From: Acidicapsa acidisoli
GTDB taxonomy: Bacteria > Acidobacteriota > Terriglobia > Terriglobales > Acidobacteriaceae
Direction: 5' to 3'
Length of the DNA: 64,000 nt
NCBI RefSeq assembly: GCF_025685625.1
Contig: NZ_JAGSYI010000002.1
Coordinates: 1,488,001-1,552,000 of the forward strand
Part shown: piece by piece, positions 44,934-53,665 of the stretch
Numbering within the stretch: position 1 is the first letter of the stretch
Layout: each line of letters opens with the position of its first letter
Notes under the pieces: generated by a model
Seen by the model: the letters and a program-made list of their open reading frames with translations, nothing else
Database searches by the model: none
What the model was told of the DNA's origin: nothing
Program-made: the position numbers and the translations under genes

Positions 44934-45208
44934 ATGAGCGCGGTACTGACTTCATTGGCGACGCCGCTGTATGCCGTTGTAGATGCACAGGGTTATTTTG
45001 TCTGATGAACATTCCCGATGGCGACTACGACTTGCACGTATGGGTCGAGGGGCAGAAGCAGAGTTCCCTGGATCGGCTTACCCACAGCGTTCATGTTGCG
45101 GGAGCGGTCGCGAATCTCGGCGAGATCCGTTCTGCCTGCCCTGAACCGCAGCAACATCTCGATAAACTGAGCCGCCCTGCGAACCGAATGCTCCACCTTA
45201 TGTATTGA
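44934..45208 (+). pseudogene. Frameshifted carboxypeptidase-regulatory-like protein remnant
   Basis: The first frame reads MSAVLTSLATPLYAVVDAQG and YFV, then stops at 45003. The next frame continues the same family pattern from 45005: NIPDGDYDLHVWVEGQKQSS followed by RLTHSVHVAGAVANLGEIRS. Intact relatives have MSAxVxxLxTPYxAxxDxxGxFxxxNIPPGxYxLHVWVEG as one chain and are found beside cytochrome genes. The N-terminal part with the expected signal peptide is also missing. The gene is therefore both truncated and frameshifted. Confidence 0.6.
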
Positions 45209-45261
45209 CTCGAGGACAACTGCAATGCCTATGCAAGCTGTGTTCGCTGCCCTCCGCGCCA

Positions 45262-45558
45262 CTATGGATTGAGGAAGCGAAGTAGAGCTTCCTCGTCATG
45301 CTGGCTAAGCGATGCGCGAACGCGCATGTGGCGAACAATGGTGCCAGAGATTCGCGGCGAAAAACCTTCCGGTGCTGCGTGGCGACGCGAACAGTTCTGC
45401 TGAAATACCTGCTCACCCTCATCTTGAGGATAATTGGTGGATTTTGCAGGAGTCGTTTGTTTCGCCGGAGCCGTTGCGCTGTTCTGCTGTGCCGTAAACC
45501 CATTCAACGAAACAGAAGCAAGAACCCCAATGCCAATGAGAACGCGCTTTACATTCAT
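45262..45558 (-). CDS. Small cytochrome c-like protein with a broken haem motif
   Basis: A 98-residue protein with a signal peptide (VKRVLIGIGVLASVSLNGFT), a Pro/Thr-rich linker and one cytochrome c domain. The haem site reads CSRRHAAPEG where CSRCH is expected; codon CGC at 45382-45384 differs from TGC by one base. The rest of the family is kept, including an axial Met in ISGTIVRHMRVRASLSQHDE. Without the second Cys the haem could be bound at most by a single thioether bond. The start overlaps the stop of the upstream outer-membrane pseudogene as ATGA. Neighbouring genes show similar damage. Confidence 0.8.
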   Translation of the reverse strand: MNVKRVLIGIGVLASVSLNGFTAQQNSATAPAKQTTPAKSTNYPQDEGEQVFQQNCSRRHAAPEGFSPRISGTIVRHMRVRASLSQHDEEALLRFLNP

Positions 45559-46624
45559 TCCTGCTTTCCTTTCCAGGCCGGAAACAGGAACCGGTAGACC
45601 AGTCCCGTCTCCCAGATATTTGTATTGCCGGTAGCGGAGAACTGTCGCGAGTAGCTGGTGAGAATCCGAGTGTTATGGGGTAAGTTGTAATCAAGACCGA
45701 AGTCTGCCCTCTGCGTATTGGCTGAAGGCAATCCATCGCTCACAACCGTGTCCCTGCGAAACGTCTGCTGCATGCGAAAGATTGGCTCGATGCGACCAAC
45801 CCAACTGTTTAGCCCTCCGAAGGCCTGGGTGCGGTAGTCGGCTTCTACCCAGTATCCCTGGGCATGGTGACCACGTGAAAACTCTGAGCGTAATCGAAAG
45901 GCAGTGCCCTTGGGCTCCCACCAAGCATGGGCACCGTAGAAGTTTTCATGCGTCCCCTGCAAAAGGCGATCATAGGAGAGCCCGACTTCAAGGCGCTGAT
46001 TCGGAAGGTAACGGCTGGCGCGTCCGCCCGAACCCCGGACGGCCTGAAACTGTTCATTTTTTTGTGCGAGTGGAGTAGAAGTAGGCGTAGTCGATCGAGT
46101 ACTTGTTGCGTCGAATGGCGTTGCCACGAAGCATGCCGCCCAGTCCCTCACCAATCGAAAAAACGCCTAAGGGCGAGATGAGCGGGCCATCCTGAAAGTT
46201 GCTGATCCAGATCGGCGAGAGCCGCTCATTGTAGGTGTTGAAAGGGATCAGATAGTCACCGGCTACAACTGTGAGATGAGACGAGACTAGGAAATCCCCT
46301 CTGCAAATATGTGAGACCGACGAAGTGTGAGTGATCGTAGCCCGGCTGACCACCGCCGTTTGGCGAGAAGCTCTCGAGAAGGGCTGCACGCGACTCCACG
46401 AGAAGGCGCGAGCCCATTGGTGCGGCGATCAACGGCTCAATGATAGGCAGGTATGACGTGTTACCACCATTCGTGCTGGAAAAGAATCCAACTCCTCCCG
46501 AGAGCAGAGGAGTGTCCTGCGCGGAACCAGAATGCACAGCAGCGAGAATAGCCCACGCGACTCCCATCATTCGAATTCTACGTAGGGCGCGACCAGTCTC
46601 CACGTATCGAGTCGGTCGGAACAT
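45555..46624 (-). pseudogene. Outer-membrane porin-like protein, broken by two frameshifts
   Basis: Three minus-strand frames join to one protein. The first (from an ATG at 46624) has a signal peptide (MMGVAWAILAAVHSGSAQ) and runs to GYDHSHFVGLTYLQ near 46300. The second continues with RGDFLVSSHLTVVAGDYLIP and ends at ...DYAYFYSTRTK. The third goes on with NEQFQAVRGSGGRASRYLPN and ends GLVYRFLFPAWKGKQE at 45555. The second shift lies in a run of seven A (46057-46063); six would restore the frame. The beta-strand-rich sequence with alternating aromatic residues suggests an outer-membrane barrel. Function is unknown; position suggests a link to the neighbouring cytochromes. Confidence 0.7.
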
Positions 46625-46989
46625 ATTGCCTAACTTAGCCGAACGCTCAGGATCACGTGTCACGTGAAAGTCTGGCGATTGTCACTTGATTGTCACTCCA
46701 CGCAACACTTCGCGAATAAGTGTAATTTCGCCTTTAGGAAATCACGGGCAGGCGCGGCGATTCACAACTATGTCTTAATTCCCTGACAAATGCGAGACGC
46801 AACAATCCGGTGACAATCCCCTTACAGCGGCATGACAACCACGTGACGACACTTGATTAAAGTCCGATTCAGTTCCTTGTATTCCCTTTCACTTGCGACT
46901 GCGAACGGTATATGGCGCGAATTGAGGTGGGAGGCGCAAGCCGGGCGGCAAGAGGAGCCGCACCTAAGCATTCTGTGAGGATAATCTAC

Positions 46990-47346
46990 TTGAAACCACG
47001 ATTCACAGCACCAGTCATTCTCGCTCTTTTGCCAGTCATGGAGCTCACCTCTGCGCAGACTACTCATTCGCAGTCTGCGCCACATCGTATCGAAGTGACC
47101 TCCAAGCGATTTTACTTCACGCCGGGTGAGATCACCTTGAAGAAGGGCGAGCCTTTCGTAACAGTGCTGAAAAGCGCAGATGTTCCACATGGGATTCGCT
47201 TCGGAGTAGAAGTCAAAGCAGGTATGGGCCCGATCAGCGAAGTTGCGTTCACACCCAACAGCACCCACACCTTCGTTGGTCATTGCTCTGTATTTTGCGG
47301 CTCTGGCGACGGCAGCGTGGCGTGGGCCCAGCATGTTACGGAGTAA
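46990..47346 (+). CDS. CuA-type cupredoxin (COX2-like), two copper ligands missing
   Basis: I choose the TTG at 46990, which follows GTGAGGA and begins a signal peptide (KPRFTAPVILALLPVMELTS); the frame is open from 46912. The domain matches the short subunit-II-like cupredoxins: FYFTPGEITLKKGEPFVTVL, SADVPHGIRFGVEVKAGMG, and a THTFVGHCSVFCGSG loop. The loop normally continues as HGxM; here His is replaced by Asp (codon 47308-47310) and Met by Val (47317-47319). The first His (PHG) and both Cys are kept. A normal CuA centre seems impossible. A cytochrome c gene follows 4 bp later. Confidence 0.82.
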   Translation: MKPRFTAPVILALLPVMELTSAQTTHSQSAPHRIEVTSKRFYFTPGEITLKKGEPFVTVLKSADVPHGIRFGVEVKAGMGPISEVAFTPNSTHTFVGHCSVFCGSGDGSVAWAQHVTE

Positions 47347-47350
47347 ACGC

Positions 47351-47851
47351 ATGTGGGGAAAGGTCTTTCTCATCCTCGGTTGTATCTTCTGTGGACTGTT
47401 GCTCTTTATTGGAATGGTTTTAGCCTTGGTCGACTTCAAAGCTGATCCTCCGAGAAAGAGCGAAACGCTGGTCATGGATTGGGCCAAGCACACAATTTTA
47501 GTACGCGGTAAGTCTGAGAGTAATCCGCTCAAAGATACTTCTGCGGGAGTCGCTGACGGGAAGGAAGCGTTTTCGCATTACTGTGTTGCATGTCATGGAA
47601 AGGATGGTCAGAATACGGGCGTGCCTTTTGCCGACCGAATGTCTCCACCGGTTCCTTCGTTGGCCGGCAAAGAAGTGCAGTCGTACTCCGACGGACAGTT
47701 GAAGTGGATCATCGACTACGGGATCTGGCCATCGGGAATGCCTGGATCGAAGAACACACTGAGCGATGAGGAGATCTGGTCAATTGTCATTTATCTACGC
47801 CACTTACCGCCGGCGGGAAGCCTGGGGGAACCGGAGATGTACACACAGTAA
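47351..47851 (+). CDS. Membrane-anchored cytochrome c
   Basis: The start at 47351 (MWGKVFLILG) follows GGAG and comes 4 bp after the cupredoxin stop. The 166-residue product has an N-terminal membrane anchor (VFLILGCIFCGLLLFIGMVL) and one cytochrome c domain with an intact haem motif, CVACHGKDGQNTG, and a likely axial Met in IWPSGMPGSKNTLSDEEIWS. It should carry electrons in the periplasm, perhaps to the cupredoxin product next to it. In contrast to its neighbours it shows no damage. Confidence 0.9.
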   Translation: MWGKVFLILGCIFCGLLLFIGMVLALVDFKADPPRKSETLVMDWAKHTILVRGKSESNPLKDTSAGVADGKEAFSHYCVACHGKDGQNTGVPFADRMSPPVPSLAGKEVQSYSDGQLKWIIDYGIWPSGMPGSKNTLSDEEIWSIVIYLRHLPPAGSLGEPEMYTQ

Positions 47852-47958
47852 CGCCATGGGTTCCCTTCCCTCAGCCTGCCGATAGCCCTGCGATGTGAAT
47901 TTACTGTTCCGCTTTCACGCCACTGATACGCTTCGATAGCTTTCGATTCACTCCTGGA

Positions 47959-50900
47959 GTGGCGAAACAAGATTGGACCTCTTTGATGATCGCTTCATCT
48001 AACTCGCTCCTACGAACACTGCTACGGCTTAGCCTTAACGGCGCGATGATTGCCGCAGCCTTGTGTCCTCAATTACATGCACAGACACCACAAGGGCTTT
48101 CCCAAAGCGCTGACCCGTTCTCGGGTCCTCAGTTGCCTGCCGGCAGCCCCGACTCTGGCACTGGGGCGAAAACCGACCCTATAACTGGACTAAACGTTCG
48201 ACCGAACATCGGAGTCGACGGCGCTTCGGCGAGTGACAATTCGACTGAAAACGATGAAACTCAACCTCTCAGTTCCACGGTGTCCCTTTCAACCGATCAG
48301 ATCATGGCCGTTCTACAAGAACAACCAGACGCGCTCGTGGAATTGAAATCGTTAGTGGCCGACCTCGCAACACAGCAAGGCACGCCTGTTCAGCCTGACT
48401 CAATCAGTGACGAGATGCTCTATAGCAAGATTGCATCCAGTCCACAACTACGCGCCAACATTACAACGTTTCTCCGTGCACGCGGGTACCTCTCCGATGC
48501 CGACTTGCAAAGCTTTGCTGCAAGCGACTTCGAAGGTGATGGCATTTCAATGCCAATAAATAACCAGGGGGCGAGGCTAGATACCCATGGGACGAGCCTC
48601 GCTTTCGGGTCACCAGCGAACCCATTTGGTCAACAGGGGCTTGGAACAAGCAATTCGAACGGAAACAATACCAGCTCTAGAGACGTGTCCGGCAATGCGA
48701 ACCATGGCACAACCAGCCAGCCCCAAGTGCTGCACTTGCCGACACCTTACAACCTGCTTTCGTTGCATGACTTGTATACGCAGTTACCGCAGGCGGACAG
48801 CTCCCTGAAGAGATTTGGCTCTGACGTCTTTCTTCGACGTAACGGAATGGCGGCTAATCAGATTGCACCCAGTGGGCGTGAGATACCGTTGGATGTTCCA
48901 GCTGGACCAAGTTACGTTGTTGGCCCCGGGGACAGCCTGTCTATCGATTTATGGGGCGGCATCTCGCAGAACATCACGCGGACGATCGATCGCGAGGGTC
49001 GCCTTGCACTGCCGGAGTCGGGTGCTGTTCAGGTCGCCGGTCTCACTCTAGAACATGTGCAGAGTGTCGTTTCGGACACGCTGAAGCAGCAGTATCGGAA
49101 TGTTCAGGTCGCAGTGACGGTTGCTCATCTTCGTAGCATCCGCGTTTACGTAGTGGGTGATGTTCAGAGGCCTGGAGCCTATGACATCAGTTCCCTTTCA
49201 ACTGCACTGAATGCCCTATACGCAGCGGGCGGCCCAACACGTGTGGGATCGCTGCGTATGCTGCGACATTATCGCGGCAAGCAGTTGGTGGGGGAAATCG
49301 ATCTATACGACTTCCTGCTGCATGGTGTGCAAAGCGAGGATCGTCTGCAGGCCGGAGATACAGTCTTGGTACCCCCGGCAGGCCCGCAGATCGCTGTCTA
49401 TGGCGCTGTAAAGCGGCCTGCGATCTATGAGTTCAAGAGCGGGGCCACACTGGCGGCTATACTTGACGATGCCGGCGGCGCTACGGTTGCCGCTGAGCTC
49501 GGCCATATCGAGATCGATCGCATTGACGCGAATAAGCAGCGTGAGACAGTCAGTCTGGACTTGCCTGCGGAGAGTGGCGTGGACAAAGCACGAGCAGCTA
49601 TTGCCGCCTTTCCAGTCTTTGACGGCGATCGCGTTCATGTTTCCCCTATCCAGCCTTACAGCCAGCAGGTCGTTTATGTGCAGGGGCATGTGCTTCGGCC
49701 AGGCCGAATGTCGTATCACGAGGGCATGCATATCAACGATGTGCTGCATAGTTACCAGGACATGCTTCCAGAGCCCGCAGACAAAGGGGAAATCATACGC
49801 CTCATGGCGCCGGATCTTCATCCAGAGACGATCCAATTCAATGTTCCTGAGGTCTTGATCGGCGACAACAACCTTACCTTGCATCCCTTCGACACGATCC
49901 GAATCTATGGCCGTTATGAGGCGGACGCTCCGAAGGTAACGGTGGGCGGCGAGGTGCTGCGGCCTGGAACTTACTCGTTGGCAAAGGGCATGACCGCAGG
50001 CGAGCTCGTCCGCATGGCCGGCGGATTCAAGCGAGATGCCTTATTGGACAGTGCCGATCTAACGAGTTATCGCATTGAGAGTGGCAGGAAGGTTATTAGC
50101 GAGCACACGTCTGTCAGCATTGGCGACGCGGTCAATCATCATCAAGCCGCTACGGATGTGCCGCTCAAGCCAGGGGACGTTCTTACCATTCATCAGATTG
50201 CGGGATGGAGCGATATTGGTTCGTCGATCACCATCGAAGGCGAGGTATCACATCCAGGCAGCTATGGTATTCAACAAGGTGAGCGGCTCAGCTCGATCCT
50301 TCGACGTGCAGGTGGATTTCGAGAGACGAGCTACCCCGCAGGAGCAGTGCTGCTACGGGAGGAAGTACGACGGCTTGAGGAGAAGAGCCGCGATGAACTG
50401 ATCCGGCAGATCGAGACTAGCTCGACTGCAGCCCGCATCAGCCCCAATCTAGGCTCGAGCGATCAATCGGCAACGCTTCAACTAATTGCTCAACAACAAG
50501 ATCAAGTGCTTGCCCGATTGAGGAGTCAGCCACCCGCGGGTCGGCTGGTGATCCATATCACGAACGATATCGCTAGCTGGGAGAACACGGCGGCAGATAT
50601 CGAAGTACGTTCGGGAGACGTGCTCCGCATTCCCAAGCGACCGGGCTTTGTGTTGGTGAGCGGACAGGTCTATAACAGCACAGCAATCACGTTTTCCCCA
50701 GACAAGACTGCGGCCTGGTATCTGCGCCGCGCTGGTGGAGCGACAGAGATCGCCAACAAGGGCCATATCTTCATCATCCGCGCCAATGGCTCTGTGGTAG
50801 GTCGCGGCTCCTCCGGATCCTGGTTTGACCACGACGTACTCGCGACGCGACTCGACCCGGGAGACGTGGTCGTGGTACCGCAAAAAATCATCGGTGCTTC

Positions 50901-50982
50901 CCTCTTCTGGCGCAACCTGCTGACCATCGCACAGTTCTCGTCGTCGATCGCAATCACCGCAGCCGTGGCAGGTTTGCTATGA
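47959..50982 (+). CDS. Polysaccharide export protein with several SLBB domains (Wza-like)
   Basis: The 1,007-residue frame starts at a GTG at 47959 (GGAG is directly adjacent); an ATG at 47986 is an alternative nearer the signal peptide (LSLNGAMIAAALCPQLHA). After a Ser/Asn-rich region comes the Poly_export domain (YVVGPGDSLSIDLWGGISQN; EGRLALPESGAVQVAGLTLE). It is followed by repeated SLBB domains (IRVYVVGDVQRPGAYDIS; VTVGGEVLRPGTYSLAKGMT; ITIEGEVSHPGSYGIQQGER). A single membrane helix ends the protein. Such proteins form the outer-membrane channel of capsule or exopolysaccharide export. It is the first gene of an overlapping four-gene operon. Confidence 0.93.
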   Translation: MAKQDWTSLMIASSNSLLRTLLRLSLNGAMIAAALCPQLHAQTPQGLSQSADPFSGPQLPAGSPDSGTGAKTDPITGLNVRPNIGVDGASASDNSTENDETQPLSSTVSLSTDQIMAVLQEQPDALVELKSLVADLATQQGTPVQPDSISDEMLYSKIASSPQLRANITTFLRARGYLSDADLQSFAASDFEGDGISMPINNQGARLDTHGTSLAFGSPANPFGQQGLGTSNSNGNNTSSRDVSGNANHGTTSQPQVLHLPTPYNLLSLHDLYTQLPQADSSLKRFGSDVFLRRNGMAANQIAPSGREIPLDVPAGPSYVVGPGDSLSIDLWGGISQNITRTIDREGRLALPESGAVQVAGLTLEHVQSVVSDTLKQQYRNVQVAVTVAHLRSIRVYVVGDVQRPGAYDISSLSTALNALYAAGGPTRVGSLRMLRHYRGKQLVGEIDLYDFLLHGVQSEDRLQAGDTVLVPPAGPQIAVYGAVKRPAIYEFKSGATLAAILDDAGGATVAAELGHIEIDRIDANKQRETVSLDLPAESGVDKARAAIAAFPVFDGDRVHVSPIQPYSQQVVYVQGHVLRPGRMSYHEGMHINDVLHSYQDMLPEPADKGEIIRLMAPDLHPETIQFNVPEVLIGDNNLTLHPFDTIRIYGRYEADAPKVTVGGEVLRPGTYSLAKGMTAGELVRMAGGFKRDALLDSADLTSYRIESGRKVISEHTSVSIGDAVNHHQAATDVPLKPGDVLTIHQIAGWSDIGSSITIEGEVSHPGSYGIQQGERLSSILRRAGGFRETSYPAGAVLLREEVRRLEEKSRDELIRQIETSSTAARISPNLGSSDQSATLQLIAQQQDQVLARLRSQPPAGRLVIHITNDIASWENTAADIEVRSGDVLRIPKRPGFVLVSGQVYNSTAITFSPDKTAAWYLRRAGGATEIANKGHIFIIRANGSVVGRGSSGSWFDHDVLATRLDPGDVVVVPQKIIGASLFWRNLLTIAQFSSSIAITAAVAGLL

Positions 50983-52331
50983 GTCCGATATATCCATCGC
51001 AACTTATAGCACCCGAAGCGGAAGACCAAACTACGGATGTTCGGAGCGCCGAAGTCACTGCGCACGCTCCGAACTGGGTCAGCAATGCCTCCCTCTTGTG
51101 GAGGAAGCGGCGGGTATTGGCACGCACTGCGGGAGTGTCCTTGGTTCTCGCGCTTGTAATTGCTTTCACGCTGCCTAAGCAATATGAGTCGGGGGCACGC
51201 ATTATGCCTCCGAGCAACTCCATGGGCGGAGCTGCCGTACTGGCAGCACTTGCGGGGCGAGCAGGCGGAAGCCTCGGTAGTCTTGGCGCCCTAGCAAGCG
51301 GGTTTCTGGGTGGTGGGGGCAACACAGCACTTTTCATCGACTTGTTGCGAAGCGGTACCGTAAGCGGGCATCTGATCGATCGCTTCGATCTTCAGCGTAT
51401 CTATCACAAGCGATATCGGATCGACACAGCGAAATATCTGGCACATCATACAAAGATTGTCGACGACAAGAAGAGTGGTGTGATTACGCTGACCGTGACT
51501 GACACAGATCCTGCTCGAGCACGCGATATCGCACAAGGCTATCTGGATGAGCTAAACCGGTTGGTGAATAGCACCAACACCTCATCCGCGCACCAAGAAC
51601 GACTCTTCATTGAGAAGCGGCTGCATGGTGTTCAAGAGGATCTGCAGAAGGCGCAACAGCAGTTAAGCCAGTTCTCAAGCACACATGCAACTATCGACAT
51701 CAAAGAGCAAGGTCGCGCAATGGTAGATGCTGCCGCACGGCTGCAGGCGCAGTTGATTGTAGAGCAGTCTGGGCTCGACTCACTACGGCAGACATACGGC
51801 GATGGAAATGTGCGCATTCGCTCTGCGCAAGCGCGCATCTCTGAGTTGCAAGCGCAGATCGCAAAAATGGGAGGATCATCGAAAGCGATTCCTGCCGATG
51901 ACAGCGCTACTGTTGACGATACCGCTACAGCAAGCCGCAGTGAAGACCTCTATCCTCCGCTGCGCCAGCTACCGCGTCTGGCGGTGCCATATGCGAATCT
52001 CTATCGCGGAGTGCAGGTGCAGGAGGCGGTATACGAGTTGCTCACGCAACAATATGAGTTGGCTCGCATCCAGGAAGCAAAGGATGTTCCCGTAGTTAGC
52101 GTGATCGATGCGCCCGGTATTCCGGAGAAGAAATCATTTCCTCCGAGACTGCTTCTCGCACTTCTGATCACTGCGATTTCGGTGGTCATTGCTTCGGCCT
52201 TCATCCTCTTCAGAGATCAGTGGATGCACGTACCCGCCGATGATCCACGAAAGGCACTTGCACTAGAGATCTGCGATAGCATCCATCGACGGCTGGCGGC
52301 GTCAATGCAATGGAGGAAGGCGACGCCGTGA
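50979..52331 (+). CDS. Wzz/GumC-like chain-length determinant
   Basis: A 450-residue protein with two membrane segments: one near 50-70 (TAGVSLVLALVIAFTLPKQY) and one near 390-415 (LLLALLITAISVVIASAFIL). Between them is a periplasmic part with long coiled-coil helices (HQERLFIEKRLHGVQEDLQK; RISELQAQIAKMG). Directly after the first segment comes a Gly/Ala-rich stretch. The cytoplasmic tyrosine kinase domain of Wzc is absent. It should control chain length together with the SLBB channel and the polymerase. The start overlaps the upstream stop as ATGA. Confidence 0.92.
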   Translation: MSPIYPSQLIAPEAEDQTTDVRSAEVTAHAPNWVSNASLLWRKRRVLARTAGVSLVLALVIAFTLPKQYESGARIMPPSNSMGGAAVLAALAGRAGGSLGSLGALASGFLGGGGNTALFIDLLRSGTVSGHLIDRFDLQRIYHKRYRIDTAKYLAHHTKIVDDKKSGVITLTVTDTDPARARDIAQGYLDELNRLVNSTNTSSAHQERLFIEKRLHGVQEDLQKAQQQLSQFSSTHATIDIKEQGRAMVDAAARLQAQLIVEQSGLDSLRQTYGDGNVRIRSAQARISELQAQIAKMGGSSKAIPADDSATVDDTATASRSEDLYPPLRQLPRLAVPYANLYRGVQVQEAVYELLTQQYELARIQEAKDVPVVSVIDAPGIPEKKSFPPRLLLALLITAISVVIASAFILFRDQWMHVPADDPRKALALEICDSIHRRLAASMQWRKATP

Positions 52332-53665
52332 GGTCACATCTTTCCAATGCAGCCTACGGGATCCTCGATTACGCAGCTTATCCAATTGGAATGCTGATCG
52401 TTGCGCCCGTGGTGTTGCGCAACCTGGGTGTTGAACTGTATGGGGTGTGGACACTCGCAACCGCCGCTGCGAGTGTAGGCGGAATCATAGCCTCTGGTTT
52501 CGGAGATGCCAACATTCAACACGTGGCCAGGCAAAGAGGCGCGCGTAACAAAGCGGCCGTCGTCCTAGCAGTGCGCAGTATGATGGGAATCAACCTTGCA
52601 CTGGGAATTGTGTTTTCCGCTATTGGATGGATGATCTCTCCTCTTGCTGCTGCGCACATGACCCTTGGTGATACCCAGTTACAGCAATCGTGCATTTGGT
52701 CGCTTCGAATTGCAAGCCTGCTGATGGCAATACGCGCAGTTGAAAGTGTGTGCATCAGCACACAGCGCGCATTTGAGCGCTACGGAGCTGCGATTCGTAT
52801 CAGCATCGCAGCGAGACTGTTGGCGCTAGCTGCGGCGGCAGGATCGACTTTCCTATTTCATAGCGTGATCGCGATGATTGTGGCTACGGGATGTCTAACG
52901 GTGGTAGGCTTGTGGCTGCAGCTCGCCCATCTTAAGCGCTTGTTGTGGGCGAAGTCCCTGACGCCTGTGTTTGATCATGGAACTGTTCGATCCCTGTTTG
53001 GTTTTGGCATCTTCAGTTGGTTGCAGGCCGTTGCTGGAGCCATTTTCAGTCAAGTAGACAGATTGATTCTCGGTGTATCTTTAGGGGCTGGAGTTGTCGC
53101 CTCATACGCATTAAGCGCGCAGATGGCGCTACCGATCTTCGGTTTTGCGGCATCAGGATTGCACTTTCTCTTTCCGTATCTTTCGCATCGACTCTCCTCG
53201 TCACATTCAGCTTCCCTTAAGAGCCCTCTAGTCGTAGCCTTCGCATGCAATGTGATCTTCGTTGGCGTCAGCACAACCTTTTTGCTGTTGTTCGGCGAAC
53301 ACATTCTCCGTGCATGGGCGGGATCCGCGATCGCGCAAGATTCTGCTCCAATATTGTCCATGATTATATGGAGCTCCGCACTGTTGGGATTGAACGTAAC
53401 CGCGACCTACGCTCTACTGGCCCTGGGCCGCGTTCAGATTGTCACCTGGTTTAATCTGGCAGGTGGCGCCGTCATGTTGTTATTGATGCTTCTGCTTACG
53501 CCACGTATGGGCATCAGAGGTGTAGCCATCGCCCGATTGAGCTACCCATTCATTCCGCTATTACTGTACATTCCATTGGTTCGTCACCTTCTAAGCAAAC
53601 CGCCTGCACATGAAAACAGTCCCTCACTGGAAGAATTCTCTGAGCCTGTGGAGGTGGCTTCATGA
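52328..53665 (+). CDS. Wzx-like polysaccharide flippase
   Basis: The GTG at 52328 is chosen: it overlaps the upstream stop (GTGA) and has GGAGGAAG eleven bases before it; the frame is open from 52310. The product has about 445 residues and 12 or more membrane spans, with the typical opening ILDYAAYPIGMLIVAPVVLR and NLGVELYGVWTLATAAASVG and a late VATAL-type helix set ending in YPFIPLLLYIPLVRHLL. It belongs to the MATE-like polysaccharide-transport (PST) superfamily, which flips lipid-linked repeat units across the inner membrane. Confidence 0.9.
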   Translation: MRSHLSNAAYGILDYAAYPIGMLIVAPVVLRNLGVELYGVWTLATAAASVGGIIASGFGDANIQHVARQRGARNKAAVVLAVRSMMGINLALGIVFSAIGWMISPLAAAHMTLGDTQLQQSCIWSLRIASLLMAIRAVESVCISTQRAFERYGAAIRISIAARLLALAAAAGSTFLFHSVIAMIVATGCLTVVGLWLQLAHLKRLLWAKSLTPVFDHGTVRSLFGFGIFSWLQAVAGAIFSQVDRLILGVSLGAGVVASYALSAQMALPIFGFAASGLHFLFPYLSHRLSSSHSASLKSPLVVAFACNVIFVGVSTTFLLLFGEHILRAWAGSAIAQDSAPILSMIIWSSALLGLNVTATYALLALGRVQIVTWFNLAGGAVMLLLMLLLTPRMGIRGVAIARLSYPFIPLLLYIPLVRHLLSKPPAHENSPSLEEFSEPVEVAS

